The notes: generated from the sequence alone by a model not told the origin. Counted from the first letter of the stretch, positions 20,470 to 31,621 are shown. The stretch: DNA of 64,000 nucleotides from Byssothecium circinans (GCA_010015675.1 ML976986.1:1-64000), one strand, 5' to 3'. Made by a program: numbers and translations.

Positions 20470-21137
20470 TCATGATACAGCAGCAATTATCTCCGCGCTC
20501 CTCTTCAGCCTTACCGCCAAAGCCTTCGCCGTTTCGCCAAACCCATTATCCATAAGCTTCATCATCGGACTACCATAGGCAGCCGACGCCAACTTCCCAC
20601 ACAAAAACAGCGAGCCATTCCGGACCGCCAAATGCAGCACCGTATCATCTCTATTACTTTCCTGTTGGAGGATTGTCTTATGCGCCCCATTATTCAGCAG
20701 CAAACTCGTAATCATTCTTTCTCCGTTCCGCACCGCGTACTGCAGCGCCGTCTCCTTGTCCTCCGTGGCGATGTACGTCAGGGCTCGATGGCACACCAGA
20801 ACCCGCAGGAGGTGCCAGTGGCGCTTCTGCGCGGCTTCGAATACGGCCGTGCGACCTTTTAGGGAAACGGCGTCGATGTTGACGTCCTTGTCGGCTATGA
20901 GCATTTGCATAATTTTCTCGTTGCCATTCCGTGCGGCTAGGATGATCGGTGTCCAGCCGTTGGATTCCTCATTCCTGTCGGTCTTCCGGTCGCGGAGGAG
21001 TCGTCGCACTTCGGAAATGTCCTCGCCGTATACGGCACTCCATAGACACCTAGAGCGGGAGAAAGAATCGTTAGTATGACATGGCGAAGAGGTTCCGAGG
21101 GTTTCGGAAAACTTTTTTTTACGCACTTGTATCCCAT
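20470..21137 (-). CDS. Ankyrin-repeat protein, 196 aa
   Basis: Exon 2 (20470-21049) encodes about four ankyrin repeats: SNGWTPIILAARNGNEKIMQ, then LKGRTAVFEAAQKRHWHLLR, KETALQYAVRNGERMITSLL and DDTVLHLAVRNGSLFL. It is preceded by a 77-bp intron with GTGCGT donor, a perfect TACTAAC branch and CTCTAG acceptor. The only in-frame upstream ATG gives an 11-nt first exon (21127-21137), producing MGYKCLWSAVYGED. A stop lies just upstream in that frame, so a longer N-terminus would need another exon. Ankyrin repeats bind proteins; no effector domain is attached. It is the only apparently intact gene within a decayed island and could be a fragment of a larger NACHT- or het-type protein. Confidence 0.65.
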
Positions 21138-22099
21138 CTCGGTCCCAAATCTTCACGCTGTGTCCTAGCTAGTGGCTTGGTGTGTTTCGATTGCACGATT
21201 CAACTGCTCCGCAGGTGCCAGGGAGGATTCCAGGAGATTGATGTTTTGGCTCACTGTGGTATAGGCAAGAGGATTCGAGCAGAAAATTGTTGAGGATCGA
21301 TGGAGGCGGCTGAACAGCTTTTCAGTGCATGCGCATATGATCATGTCCGCAGGTTCTATGAACATTCGGGACTGTACAATATTACGAGAGGCGTATCGCT
21401 GCCTGGTGGTTTTGTCCTACGTGGTCCGTTGGAGGCCAATCAAAACTCCCAATGCCTTCGAGAAAGTTCTCGTCGCTTCTTCCGGAAAACAAAGCTGCCT
21501 GAGGAAATTGTTGAGTATGTGGTCCTTCCCGTGGTTCACACTGAGTGGATGTCAGTCCTATGCTGGATGCAGGCTTCAGGTCGACTGACGCTTCCGGCGA
21601 TATGACATGCTGGGAAACCAAGTTGGGAGCTGAACAGCCCGTCATTAGGCTGAAAACCCTTTCACCAGGCTGGACCCTCCTTCACCGGTCGCAGCAAAAT
21701 TTGCTGAAAATAGGAAGCATTTCCCTTTCGACTAGATTACAACAACTACAACATTGATCTTGGTTTTCTTGCTTTGGGCGACCTTTCACAGCCCTCTTAG
21801 TCAGCCTTCCTTAACTGTTGGATAGCGGGTCCAAATGTCTTCCGCACCCCACACTCCGGCGGACTTTCTGGAAGGCAGCGGGCTATTGGACGATAAGCCA
21901 AGCACCTGGATCTTTAGCTTGTCCAAACCATACCAGTGTACGTGCGACCTCCCCAGATGGATGCTATGCCCATGTTACCCCTGGGACTGCGCGCTGTCGA
22001 GCTCACATTAGGTGTTAACATTGTGCCAGATGCCATACTTGCCCTCTTCGCCCTGTATGCGCCCTCGGCTATCGGACACGGACCCTCTTCGATCCTTAC
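21138..22099. other. Unresolved; may hold 5' exon(s) of the next pseudogene
   Basis: An ATG at 21835 opens a plausible N-terminal peptide (MSSAPHTPADFLEGSG) with possible splice donors near 21931, but I could not join it in frame to the downstream coding DNA. Nothing else is recognised. Confidence 0.35.
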
Positions 22100-23644
22100 T
22101 TGCAACTGCTCTTGTTCGTCAGCATTGTCTTCGGCTCGCTCTTGGTTTCTACAACCAACCTCGCCGGCCCGCTTCGTTATGTATACCACAACTACAAATC
22201 TCTCATTCAGAAAGCCAATCCCCTCGTTTCCCTGGCTACCACGAAGGTGACGGCATGGGCACCACTGCCTTTCATCTTGCTCGCGATCCTGCCTTGGTTC
22301 CGCACCTGGTTCTTCATGGGCGTGATACCGCTCACCTGGCAGTTCGTCCGCGAAGACCATCGGCAGGCCGTCTGAGACATCAACAATTGCATCGACGAGT
22401 GCTGCGCAAAAGCCGAGAGAGCGACCAACAAGGCCCTAGCGGATGCTGCGGCCGCCGAGCAGTATAAACACGATCTGGAGCAGAACCTGAGGGCCACCGA
22501 CTTATACAACAAATCCTCAGCGGCGTGGGCTACTCTCGACAACATTGAAAGTTCGGCTAAAAACTTTATGCAGATACCAACCGCACAGGGCACGCTGGCT
22601 GCCAGAGCTAAATCGGTCGCGGGCACAATCAATAGCGTCATGGCGGACGTAGCCCAAGCATTCGATGCTGCTCAAAAGGCACTCGGGTTCACCGGTAAGC
22701 TTCGAGATCAAGTGGCAGGTATCAAGGCAGCAGTCCTGGAGGGACGAATGACGGACGTCGCAAAAGCCATGAAAGATGCGGGTGTCAACTTGACGGCGGC
22801 CGAGAACCAGTCAGGCAAGGCGGCGACGGCAAAGCAGCATGCCAAAACTCATGCCCGAGACATCTATCTCGCCTGGCAAGTCATCTGCGAGGAGTATCGG
22901 CGAGCCATTGCGGAAACCACGCTCCAAACCGACGCCACCGCTTCAAAGGCCGTGGCTGCGGTGGCGAGCGCGCGCAACGACAAGGCTGCCGCAGAAGAGG
23001 ACATGCTCCGCGCGCTTAAAGTCGCCGCCGCCGCATTGCGGGACGCCAAAGCAGGCCAACACTTGCGGGCAGCCGACTTCTTCGAGGCGCTTCCCGCGGC
23101 CTGAACGGAACTCGATATATTCGAAGAAGCCGTGGACGAAGTGACATCAACCGCGGAAACGGTTTTGACAAGTGTCGAGTCAGCAGCGACACCGCCTCTC
23201 CCGTCCCAGTTCAACATGGGCCAATTTCAAGATCGAGCCTTGGACGTGACTGGCGCTCTTGAAGACCTGAAAAACAACACGCGGAAGGTCAAGGAGATCT
23301 TTCTTACCTATCAGCCGGCGAGAGCCAGAATTGAAGAGACGCGCGCTGCACAGAAACTCTATGCGCAAAATGTGGCCCACCTCGCGGTTGAGGTGTCTAA
23401 AGAATCGAGAAATGCCGCTAATGCCGTATCTCGAGTAAATAAATTCGCACAAGACGTCGAAGCGCATGTTGCCGCAGCTCGGAAGACAGCGATCGAGGGA
23501 GATGTGACGAAAGCTATTGACGAAGCGAGGAAGGCGGAAACGGGGTCGGCAGGTGTGGTTGGTGCTGCGGACGAGGCTCGAAAGGCGAAAGAGAATGCGG
23601 AGGATCAGATACAGAGAATCGTGATGCTGGAGAGTGCTAATTGA
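22100..23644 (+). pseudogene. Membrane/coiled-coil protein gene interrupted by two in-frame TGA stops
   Basis: Three open segments, 22100-22375, 22568-23104 and 23132-23644, lie in the same frame, and the sequence between them continues the same composition. The only interruptions are TGA at 22373 and 23102, each of which could have arisen from CGA. Segment 1 holds two hydrophobic helices (LLLFVSIVFGSLLV and PLPFILLAILPWF). The rest is Ala/Lys/Glu-rich helix, probably coiled coil, with repeated AxxA patterns. The natural stop is at 23642. The 5' end is not resolved, since the upstream frame shifts near 22085 and lacks a clear ATG. No family recognised. Stops inside introns are not supported by splice sites. 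Confidence 0.55.
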
Positions 23645-24531
23645 GTACCATGTTACAACGGGGGTGCCTTCTTGGAGCCACGTGGTGACCATCACGTCAA
23701 CTAGTCCTACCTACCACACCACGTGACCATACCAGGGAATAGCCTTATGTTATGAATGACTGCATATGAATTGAATGCAGGCCTGGTATTCCATTATCGG
23801 ATTCTTCGAAAGCCTGCTCGAATCTGCGTGAGGACTTGTATATGCGCTCGACCCAATTGAGAATGTCTTCCAACTCCGGGTATTCGTCGCCACGCTCTGA
23901 CATGAGACATTCGGAGTCTCTGTCCTAACGCGAAAATGGAGGGTGTTGGACAGCTGAGCACCGAGAGCATGGAGAGAAAAGGATCAATTGTGCGTGGGAG
24001 CGGAGAAGCTCAGGAGACCAGACTATATAGGCGAGTGGCTGGGGCTAGACCAGATGGAGAGAACCGTGCAGAACAGTTCGGTATTGTATATCCGACAGAG
24101 GGATTTTGACTTCGGAGTATGGTGTTTTGCTTTACCTTTGAGGTTCCTTCCGCGGGCGGCCGTGCCTACTTTTTATGTAGTACTTAATACCATAACTACT
24201 ACATGGATACAGCGTATGTAAAGTCACGGTGGGCCGAACGCAAACCAAGGCACCTGCACAGAAAGGCATCATTATGTTCGGGAGTGGTCCCTAGACCCCA
24301 GTGACTGTGCTCACCTCAAGCGAGGATATTTTATGAAAGTACCGCAATAATCCCTTTTATATGCTGATGCTGTAGTATTCAAGTCTCGTGCAGTGTACTT
24401 CTATGCTTTGAAAAATATGCTAGCCGCAAAACGGCTAGCGTCACCTCCGTGGTTCATTGCCACTTTCAAACTGAAAGGTTCCTCAAACCATAACTTCTGC
24501 AATCGAAGCGATCGCAAAGCACTCCGCTACA
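23645..24531. other. Intergenic, no gene recognised
   Basis: Short frames only; the last ~150 bp should contain the promoter of the phosphoesterase gene. Confidence 0.45.
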
Positions 24532-25878
24532 ATGACTATCCCACCAAGCCTCTCCCGCGAGATCTCGCCCCCGCCACGGGCTCGCAAGCGGTGGAAGCCG
24601 TCAGAGCCTTTAGCTACAGCAAATCACGTCGCACCGCCAATTCCTGCCGAACCAACACTCGCCGCCGTCGAAGCGGGAAGAGCGAAACTCGAAGACCATC
24701 TGACCTATTTCCGGAAACACCTAGCTACAGCATGGAGAGAAACGCCCGAAGATCAACCCAGGATTTCTCTTGATGATTGGGCGAAGTTGTATGTGGAGAA
24801 TCAGCATGAGCATGGAAATCATTTTGTGGTGCACCAACACAACCATCCGGTTTCTGGAGTCCACTGTAAGGATTAATCTCTCAGATAATGGACTCGATCT
24901 ATGTGGAAGGCAATGCTGATTGCTTGCTCAGATGATTTACGTCTTCAGTTTTCTGCAACGAGTTCAATTTCTTTCGCACTACCCAAAGGTCTTCCCGGAA
25001 ACCCGAATTCGAGGAGCTTAGGACGGCTGGCAGTTGAGACACGTGTACATAATCTTTGGGCAAGCCTCTTTGTTGGATAGATGGCACAAGTTCTTTCGCT
25101 AATTCATTGATAGAACCATCTCATCGAGACAGCATCTTCACGAACTGGGTCCCTCCTCATCTGGGATACAGGAACCTACAGCATTCTCCCCCGTAAAAGC
25201 GCCAACAAGCATCCCCCATCACCACAGACAACAGATGATGAAGGCTCGGATACTGAGCCAGATAACGGCGCTCCATATGCGAATGGTGTCACGGGTCAGC
25301 ATGAAAACGAGAGGTTGGTTAAAGCGTTTCAAACGCACTACATACGCCTCCGGCTTCACGGTGCTCGCTTGCCCAAGAATTACACAGTAACTCTTCGCCT
25401 ACCATCTGCTAACAGTTTCAACAAACAACCGCGTTCCAGCCGACTACGAAGGAAGAATGGTCGAGATTATAATAAAGCAGCACAGCAACACTTATCCACA
25501 GATTCTGAGCTTGAAGAAGAACTTCACGCAAGACCACAGCAAGGGGAAGAAGAAGTTGAAGAGATCGACACGGATGAAGAAGAGGACGCTCAAACACGGC
25601 TCGACAACGCCTACCCTGGCTCGACGAATAGCATAGGATCGGTCCATCAACGGCAGTGGTTCATGTTACTAGACCGTACGTCCAGTGGCCTTGTCCAAGG
25701 TCAAGTGTCCGGGCAATGGGTTTGTAGAGAAGAAAGGGAAGGCTTCCAACCTTTCTTTGTCCGGGGTAGGGACTACGAAAGGAGTATAGTTACGGGGCGC
25801 TTAGCCAAAGAAGTAGAGAGTGACGAGGGTGTTGAAGGATTCAAAGGACGAAGTGGATGGATGGGGATAATGCACTGA
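24532..25878 (+). CDS. DNA ligase D-type 3'-phosphoesterase domain protein, 408 aa
   Basis: Three exons, 24532-24865, 24932-25059 and 25114-25878, keep frame. Intron 1 is GT-AG (66 bp). Intron 2 (54 bp) begins GCAAGC and ends GATAG, so it is a GC-AG intron; the splice gives ETRVHNLWNHLIETASS. The domain shows FVVHQHNHPVSGVHYDLRLQ, which carries the His and Asp expected for the metal site of LigD phosphoesterase. It is followed by ISFALPKGLPGNPNSRSLGRL and GSLLIWDTGTYSILP. In bacteria this domain trims 3' ends during non-homologous end joining; fungi have stand-alone versions of unknown role. An acidic disordered insert (EEEVEEIDTDEEED) separates it from a C-terminal block with FQPFFVRGRDYERSIVTGRLA. 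No ligase or primase domain is attached. Confidence 0.88.
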
Positions 25879-26009
25879 CACACACCGCAGTCAGTAAAAA
25901 AGAAGTCGGAAGGATACAAAACCATGAAATTAAAATCAAGACACCAATCTAGAAATCCAACAGAAAGACCTGTCGTGCATCAGAACATCTCTCCCGCAAA
26001 CTCCATCCT

Positions 26010-28307
26010 TCACTCCCCCACCTGTCTAGACCTCAACTGATACGCCGACTTCAACGGACCCTTCGGCATCGCAGCACTACCTTTCTTCTTCAACGCACTC
26101 TTCGGCGTAGAAACCGGCCCCTTCCTTCTCTTCGTCGGCGGCGCCTCCTGAGCTGCAAACCCAACTTTCCTCTTCGAAGACGTCGCTGGTGTTGCAGCCT
26201 TTCCTTTCCCCCTAGTAGCAGACACGCTCCTCCCGTATTCTCTATACGGATCGTCATCTTCCTCCTCCTCTGAATACGACTCCGAATCATCTTCGGAAGC
26301 AGATTCAAGATAAGCAGGATCAGCAACAACAGTGCGTTTCTGCTTCACTGGCAGTCCTGCAGCGGCGGCTACAGAAGAAGCGCGCGCCTTGACGGGAGAT
26401 GGATTGGTCGGAAGTGGATTCTTACGAGGTCGACCAGGGCCCCTGCGTGGAGCAGCTGGGATCTTGACGATAGGATGCTTTAACGGTGTAGCAGCTCGGA
26501 CAGAGGCGGGAGAACCTCGCGTCGCGACCTGCGTCTTAGAAGCACTTACAGATTGGGCGTTCGCGGCTTTCTGTTTGGGAGCTGCTTTGAGTGATCGGTT
26601 TGCCTTGTCCTTGGAATACTTTTCGAACAGGGCGGTGGTGTCGTAGGGCTCCATAGGAGGAAGGTCTTTGGCCTTCTTCGGTGTTGTTGTTGGTTTCGTC
26701 GACGAGCTTCGTTGAGTGGATGGGGTATCTTCTTTGGTAGGCTCGTTCTTTTTAGGGTTCTTCCTCATGCTCCAGGTTCTGATTGGCCCTGAGTCAGGTG
26801 CATTGCGTTTAGCTAGGACCGCGCTTCCGGTCTGCTTTGAGGCTTTGGATGGTGCATTTCCCGAGGTCTTTGGAGACTTCGCCTCGTTAGGAGCCTTCTT
26901 GGAAGTGGAAGTTGTTGGTCTCGCTTTCTGAGGTGCATCCTTTGATGTCTGTTGAGGTATGATGCCACCGAATAGATTGCCGACCCCTGAACTTTTTGAT
27001 GTGCTTCCTTTGGTTGGAGTGCCAACTTTGGGGCTATTATGGTTTACGGTCCTAGACTCGCTGGATTCTGGCGTCTTTGGCCTGCTTGAGATGTCGGTGC
27101 TTTTGTTTTGCTTTCCAGCCGTGGACTGAGTCTTGCCTGTGTTTGAGGAACCAGCAGCTGAACGTGACCTGGAAGAACCGCTGGTGGAAGGAGAAGCTTG
27201 AATATAAATATTAGCTCGGTTCAATTGAGAAGGGCTCTGGGAACACTTACCTCCTTTATTGGCTGACGGAGCGACACGCTCATTGATGACTTGCTTCAAG
27301 AAAATGCGCGGAACATAACTTCTTTTGGCTAGTGTCCTAGCCTTTCCCTTTTCTTGGGGAATATGACCCTGATTGAATTTCGTAATCTCTTCCGCGAGAG
27401 ATCCTGTCTGTTTGGCTCTTAGGCGCTCTCTCAATCCGGCATTTGCTGGAAGCTTGTATCGGGACCCAGAGTCGGTTTCCCGGGGATTGAGGGCAGTCGA
27501 AACCCAGTTATATGGAACATTGGTCATGATAGGCTGGTTCTGGTCGCCGGCCCTCTTCTTGGCAGATTCGATCAAGTCATAGTCTATCTTCTTGCTCTCC
27601 CAATCCTGCATGAAGAAATTCTCACCGAAAGGTAGGATTGCTAGGCCCACTTGGCGTTTTTCGGCAGTGTTGTTAGGCCCACCATACAAGTAACGTTTCT
27701 CGCGGATTTCTTCGGGTGGAGGCTCGGGTAAATGTCCTTCACTTTCAGAGCTTTCAGGTGTATGCCATTCAACTTCTTCATCCTCGCTATTTGAGGGAAT
27801 TTCAATTGCGTTGTCGTTTCCAATCGCTCTCCTAGGGCCGTCGTTCATAACGGTTTCAACTGGAAGGTCTTCATTGCTGCCGGGAGGATCAGATTGAGCA
27901 TGATCCGCAAAGTCCAACTCAGAATACGAATGGGATCTGTAAAGTGCCTGGGGAGGCAAGTCCTCCATGCTGACATCACTCTCCTCAAAGTCCACAGAAC
28001 TTTCTTCCTGAGCAGCAGCTTGGAAGTCATGCTGGACCTCTCGGACCATCGAACGTAGTCGCCGGTACAAATTGGCGTCGAACATATAGTCCTCGTCACG
28101 GTATTGGTTTATGATGCCATCATCAATCTGTTGCACACGTTGGATGTAGAGCGCCGGATCGTCATCGCCTCCTTCATCGGCAAGATAGGTGATGGCTCTT
28201 CGGAGGCGGCTGTCGTTCAATTCGCGGTCTTCCGCGACATTATCGTCAGGTCCGACGTACACGGAGGCACGGTGGTTGCGACTCGCGGGAGGATAGCGTG
28301 ATACCAT
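26010..28307 (-). CDS. Large disordered AT-hook protein, probably nuclear, 747 aa
   Basis: Two exons, 27251-28307 and 26010-27196, with a 54-bp in-frame intron (GTAAGT..TTCAAG). The start at 28307 (MVSRYPPASRNHR) is preferred because the longer upstream frame would read through a good intron (GTGAGT, CACTAAC, AAACAG at ~28353-28401), which I take as a 5'-UTR intron. An N-terminal part with some predicted helix (GIINQYRDEDYMFDANLYRRL) is followed by acidic stretches. A more conserved-looking middle segment holds KRYLYGGPNNTAEKRQVGLA, FFMQDWESKKIDYDLIES and KRSYVPRIFLKQVINERVA. Then comes a long Ser/Lys/Pro-rich tail with an AT-hook (RRGPGRPRKNP), an acidic patch and basic clusters (KRKVGF, TKRRKG). 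Likely chromatin-associated. Convergent with the phosphoesterase gene, with 131 bp between the stops. Confidence 0.75.
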   Translation of the reverse strand: MVSRYPPASRNHRASVYVGPDDNVAEDRELNDSRLRRAITYLADEGGDDDPALYIQRVQQIDDGIINQYRDEDYMFDANLYRRLRSMVREVQHDFQAAAQEESSVDFEESDVSMEDLPPQALYRSHSYSELDFADHAQSDPPGSNEDLPVETVMNDGPRRAIGNDNAIEIPSNSEDEEVEWHTPESSESEGHLPEPPPEEIREKRYLYGGPNNTAEKRQVGLAILPFGENFFMQDWESKKIDYDLIESAKKRAGDQNQPIMTNVPYNWVSTALNPRETDSGSRYKLPANAGLRERLRAKQTGSLAEEITKFNQGHIPQEKGKARTLAKRSYVPRIFLKQVINERVAPSANKGGKCSQSPSQLNRANIYIQASPSTSGSSRSRSAAGSSNTGKTQSTAGKQNKSTDISSRPKTPESSESRTVNHNSPKVGTPTKGSTSKSSGVGNLFGGIIPQQTSKDAPQKARPTTSTSKKAPNEAKSPKTSGNAPSKASKQTGSAVLAKRNAPDSGPIRTWSMRKNPKKNEPTKEDTPSTQRSSSTKPTTTPKKAKDLPPMEPYDTTALFEKYSKDKANRSLKAAPKQKAANAQSVSASKTQVATRGSPASVRAATPLKHPIVKIPAAPRRGPGRPRKNPLPTNPSPVKARASSVAAAAGLPVKQKRTVVADPAYLESASEDDSESYSEEEEDDDPYREYGRSVSATRGKGKAATPATSSKRKVGFAAQEAPPTKRRKGPVSTPKSALKKKGSAAMPKGPLKSAYQLRSRQVGE

Positions 28308-29983
28308 TTCCGGAACGCTCGAAAAATTGGCGCTAGAATATGAGGGAGCTGTTTGATCGTTAGTGAATATTGAGACGCTCATAACTAGCATACTCACAAA
28401 TAGTTCGCGCTTGAGCACACAAAACTCAACGATTGACAATGCTTCAGAGTGTTGAGATGATTGCGAAACCGAGCGGTGTACATCTGGGTTTTCTTTCTCC
28501 AGAACAAAGAAATGCCGGAATCGCGCATTACTTGAGCTTCCGCAAACGGACTGCACTGCAAAACAATTAACAAACGCATTTTGAGAGCGAACTCTTTGTT
28601 CACGAATTGATGCATTGGAGTCTGTAGTCGTTTCAACAGCAATGCGCATTGTCTGTTGCCCGAGTTTTGCGGATGCGGAGGTATGCTTGGCGAAAGTGGT
28701 GTTGTGTCACCATCCTCCACCGAGGCGCTTTCCAAGAAAGGCCTTAGGAGGAGAAGTGATTGCATTGTACGCGTTGCGTAGGCCCGCCTTCTGTAGTGGC
28801 CGTCTGGAACCATGATCTGTAACCCAGATAGGAACGTCCAAGAACTTGTCATCGTGCGGGCTTTCCGTTAACAGTTCGGGGCGGTTTTTGTCATAACCTC
28901 CAAAACCGGACTACCATATTTCTTCAGCGATAAATTGTATGGTCCAGCGATATATGACCAAAAACGACTAGGTGTGGGCTCATTCCGATTCCTGAGATTA
29001 TGCACGAGGCTGGAAACCGGATTGCCCTGGTCCGCGAAGTTGATCGGTCGACAGTCTCGAGCAAGAGCTCCGATAAAGAGTCGGCAATGAAGCGAGCGAT
29101 GTTTTGGTTGCCCAACGAAGGGAGGCTGTCGCCATTCCAGCCCAATTCCAATTTGGCTACAAGCGACCACAGGGGGAGATCAAGAAGCTGCTGCCAGCCA
29201 TGGGCTGCCATATCGTTTGATACAGCGAAAGTAGTCGTGGAGGACTTTCATGCCGGCAGAACGTCAGCAAGGGGCGGAGCGTGTAGAGTCCACGACGTTA
29301 GGGCATCCACGCACCTGGATGGTCACACAATATAATTATGATTGGTTTTTCTGCGGGCTCGTCAGACGCGATGTCTAGTAGTGAGACTGATGCGGCTTCG
29401 TCTTACTCAACCCAAGCTCATGCGACGCTATCTTTGGACTTTTTCCATCTCCTGAGGTCGAGTCTCATTCGACAGTACCTAGCTGAAGGCTGACCTTGTT
29501 AAACATCGGATCCTTGCCGAGATTCCAGGAAGGAATGATCACACTTGGGGGCCAAATCCACATGTACAACTGCCTTATGGCACTCCGTACGGAGTATCGT
29601 GTCCACGTTGATGCGACCTGATTCCAAAGACAACCCGCAAAAGGTCGAAATGTGCAATCGTACATCTTGGTCTCGAAGGTCTCCTAAAAAAGCGTTGTTT
29701 GCTGGCATGCGGCTAAAACTGACGATGGAAAACGTCCGTGGTCGTTAGAGCCGATGCTGGGCGAGACCACTTCAAGGTTTCTTTCGTCCTTCCGTTTTCG
29801 AATACGAGAGCCTAACCAAATACAACGGCCATGACCTTCTCGCCCTATAGAAAGGATGGAAAGTTTCCAAGGGGGAGCAAAAGGCTTGAGAGCTGTGCGC
29901 AAAGCCCTCAATCGTCGGCGCCAACGTCCTCTCTAACCGCCTCATCACCGTACGCCAGATATCGCTGACATCTTATCGCCGCG
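28308..29983. other. Leader of the AT-hook gene, then gene-free
   Basis: 28308-~28850 probably holds the 5' untranslated region and its intron. The remainder has short frames without domains. Confidence 0.45.
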
Positions 29984-31173
29984 ATGCCCTTGAAGATGCA
30001 GCTTCCGTCCGATCTTCTCGTCTTCGTATTCCTGGCAGCGGCAGCATGCGCTCTGCCACAAGCTCAGTCGCGTACGCAGTACCAAAAGTGAAAGGGTGGA
30101 AAGCTCAGCTAACAGAATGGATAGCACCTGCCACCACGGCCAACGCTTCTGGCATCAGAACTACCATCCCGCCTACGTGGATACCCAGCACCACTGTGGG
30201 TGCACCTACCATTCACACTGAAAAACCACAGTCCAGCTTCGAAACCTCGACGTCTGCAGCGCATTTCGAATCGTCGCAAACCGGCTTCACCCCTCCGTCT
30301 ACAGCCAGGGCGACGACCTTCTCGCCTTCCCTCATTTTCACTGCCCTGCCAACTGCGACGGGCTTTGATGACGATGCAAGCACACGGAGAACTCTCGGAG
30401 GGGTACAAAGCAAGAGCGACAACGTCGTGGTCACGAATGGGCCGAGCTTGATCGCAGTGGAGACCAAGGTGGCTACAACGAGAGCAGCTCAGCAACCAGG
30501 CGATGCACCCCAGCAACCAAGCGATGCTCCTCAGCAACCAGGCTATGCACCTGCGGCGGCATCTGCGACAGCATCTGCTCAACCCACATCGGGTGGTGAC
30601 ATCTTGACTGAGATCATCTCGCACATAGCACGTCCAGGTCTCCAGGGAACATCAGTCGCTCCTGCGACTGCTGCGAACTCCCAGCAGTTCCAGCAAGGCA
30701 CAGGCAGCCTCTCTCCTGCTGCGAACTCCCAGCAGCCCCAGCAAGGCACAGGCGGCCTCTCTCCTGCTGCTACCGCCGTTCCCGGTTCGCAGCCCTCTAT
30801 GGTGGTAGGAGGCTTTGTAGGAGGCTTGGTAACGCTAGGTCCTGCGACACTTACGCTCACGCCGGGCTTGTCAACAGTGGTCGGGACGGGAAGTGCAGCC
30901 ACGCTGATTGCTATAACGACCGATGGCACCGGCAAAACGTTCATTCAGATCAGCTCCAGTGGCACTGCTGTTACAGCAACAATAACCAACGTTCCCACTA
31001 CGTCGACTGTATCTGGGACCGGTTTTGACGCGTCACTGACTGGAAATGCTCGGCCCGGGTCGTTTAGTGCAGCTCCGACAAGTAGTAAACGTGGAGCTGC
31101 GGAGAGACGAGTGGCCACAGATTGGTGGACAAGTGCAGTTTTGGGTATCGTAGGACTTGGGGTGGCACTTTGA
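29984..31173 (+). CDS. Ser/Thr-rich secreted protein with GPI-anchor-like tail, 381 aa
   Basis: Exon 1 (29984-30071) encodes a signal peptide, LLVFVFLAAAACALPQAQS. A 44-bp intron (GTACGC, branch GCTAAC, acceptor AACAG) joins exon 2 (30116-31173), which would otherwise begin without a leader. The mature chain is rich in Thr, Ser, Ala and Pro and probably heavily O-glycosylated. It contains two short repeats: QQPGDAP/QQPSDAP/QQPGYAP, and a doubled AANSQQxQQGTGxLSP unit. The end is hydrophobic (WWTSAVLGIVGLGVAL) after small residues, as in GPI-attachment signals. Likely a cell-wall or plasma-membrane surface protein. No catalytic domain is seen. Confidence 0.8.
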
Positions 31174-31453
31174 ATTCTTTATCGACGTCATAATAAACGT
31201 GGTTATGTATGCGGCATCCTACTTAATTCGAGAGTCCTCGCGACTTGCATGCGCACCGGGCGACACGAGTGCACGTGATGTCGCGCTAGCTTTGAACCTT
31301 ATCCATATCCAAAGGTCCGCGTCCTTGGGCTACGAACCACCGCCCTCACTCTCCGTGCGTCCAATGCACACAAATCCTCAACACGAAAGCCAACGCGAAA
31401 ATACCCGAGAAGCTTCACGACATCCAAAACCACTCGCCACACGAGCCCGCGTC
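31174..31453. other. Short intergenic
   Basis: Promoter-length gap before the microprotein gene. Confidence 0.4.
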
Positions 31454-31621
31454 ATGTCCACTCAATCGTCCGAGCGCATCAACACCAACAAAGCTTCCCA
31501 AGCCGCAGGATATCGGCACTTCAAACACTTCTTGGAGTGCTACGGTCTGCGAATCTGGAATATGGACGATGTGGAGGAGGGCAAGCAGATCTTGAGGGGA
31601 ATGGGGTATAACGTCTCATAG
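31454..31621 (+). CDS. Small conserved-looking protein, 55 aa
   Basis: An ATG preceded by a CA-rich leader opens MSTQSSERINTNKASQAAGY and ends in LRGMGYNVS. Its helical middle (FKHFLECYGLRIWNMDDVEEGKQI) has the look of a folded microprotein rather than random translation. Similar short proteins occur in related fungi as I recall them, but I cannot name a family. The in-frame extension upstream to 31157 overlaps the end of the previous gene and is unlikely. No signal peptide. Function unknown. Confidence 0.5.
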   Translation: MSTQSSERINTNKASQAAGYRHFKHFLECYGLRIWNMDDVEEGKQILRGMGYNVS

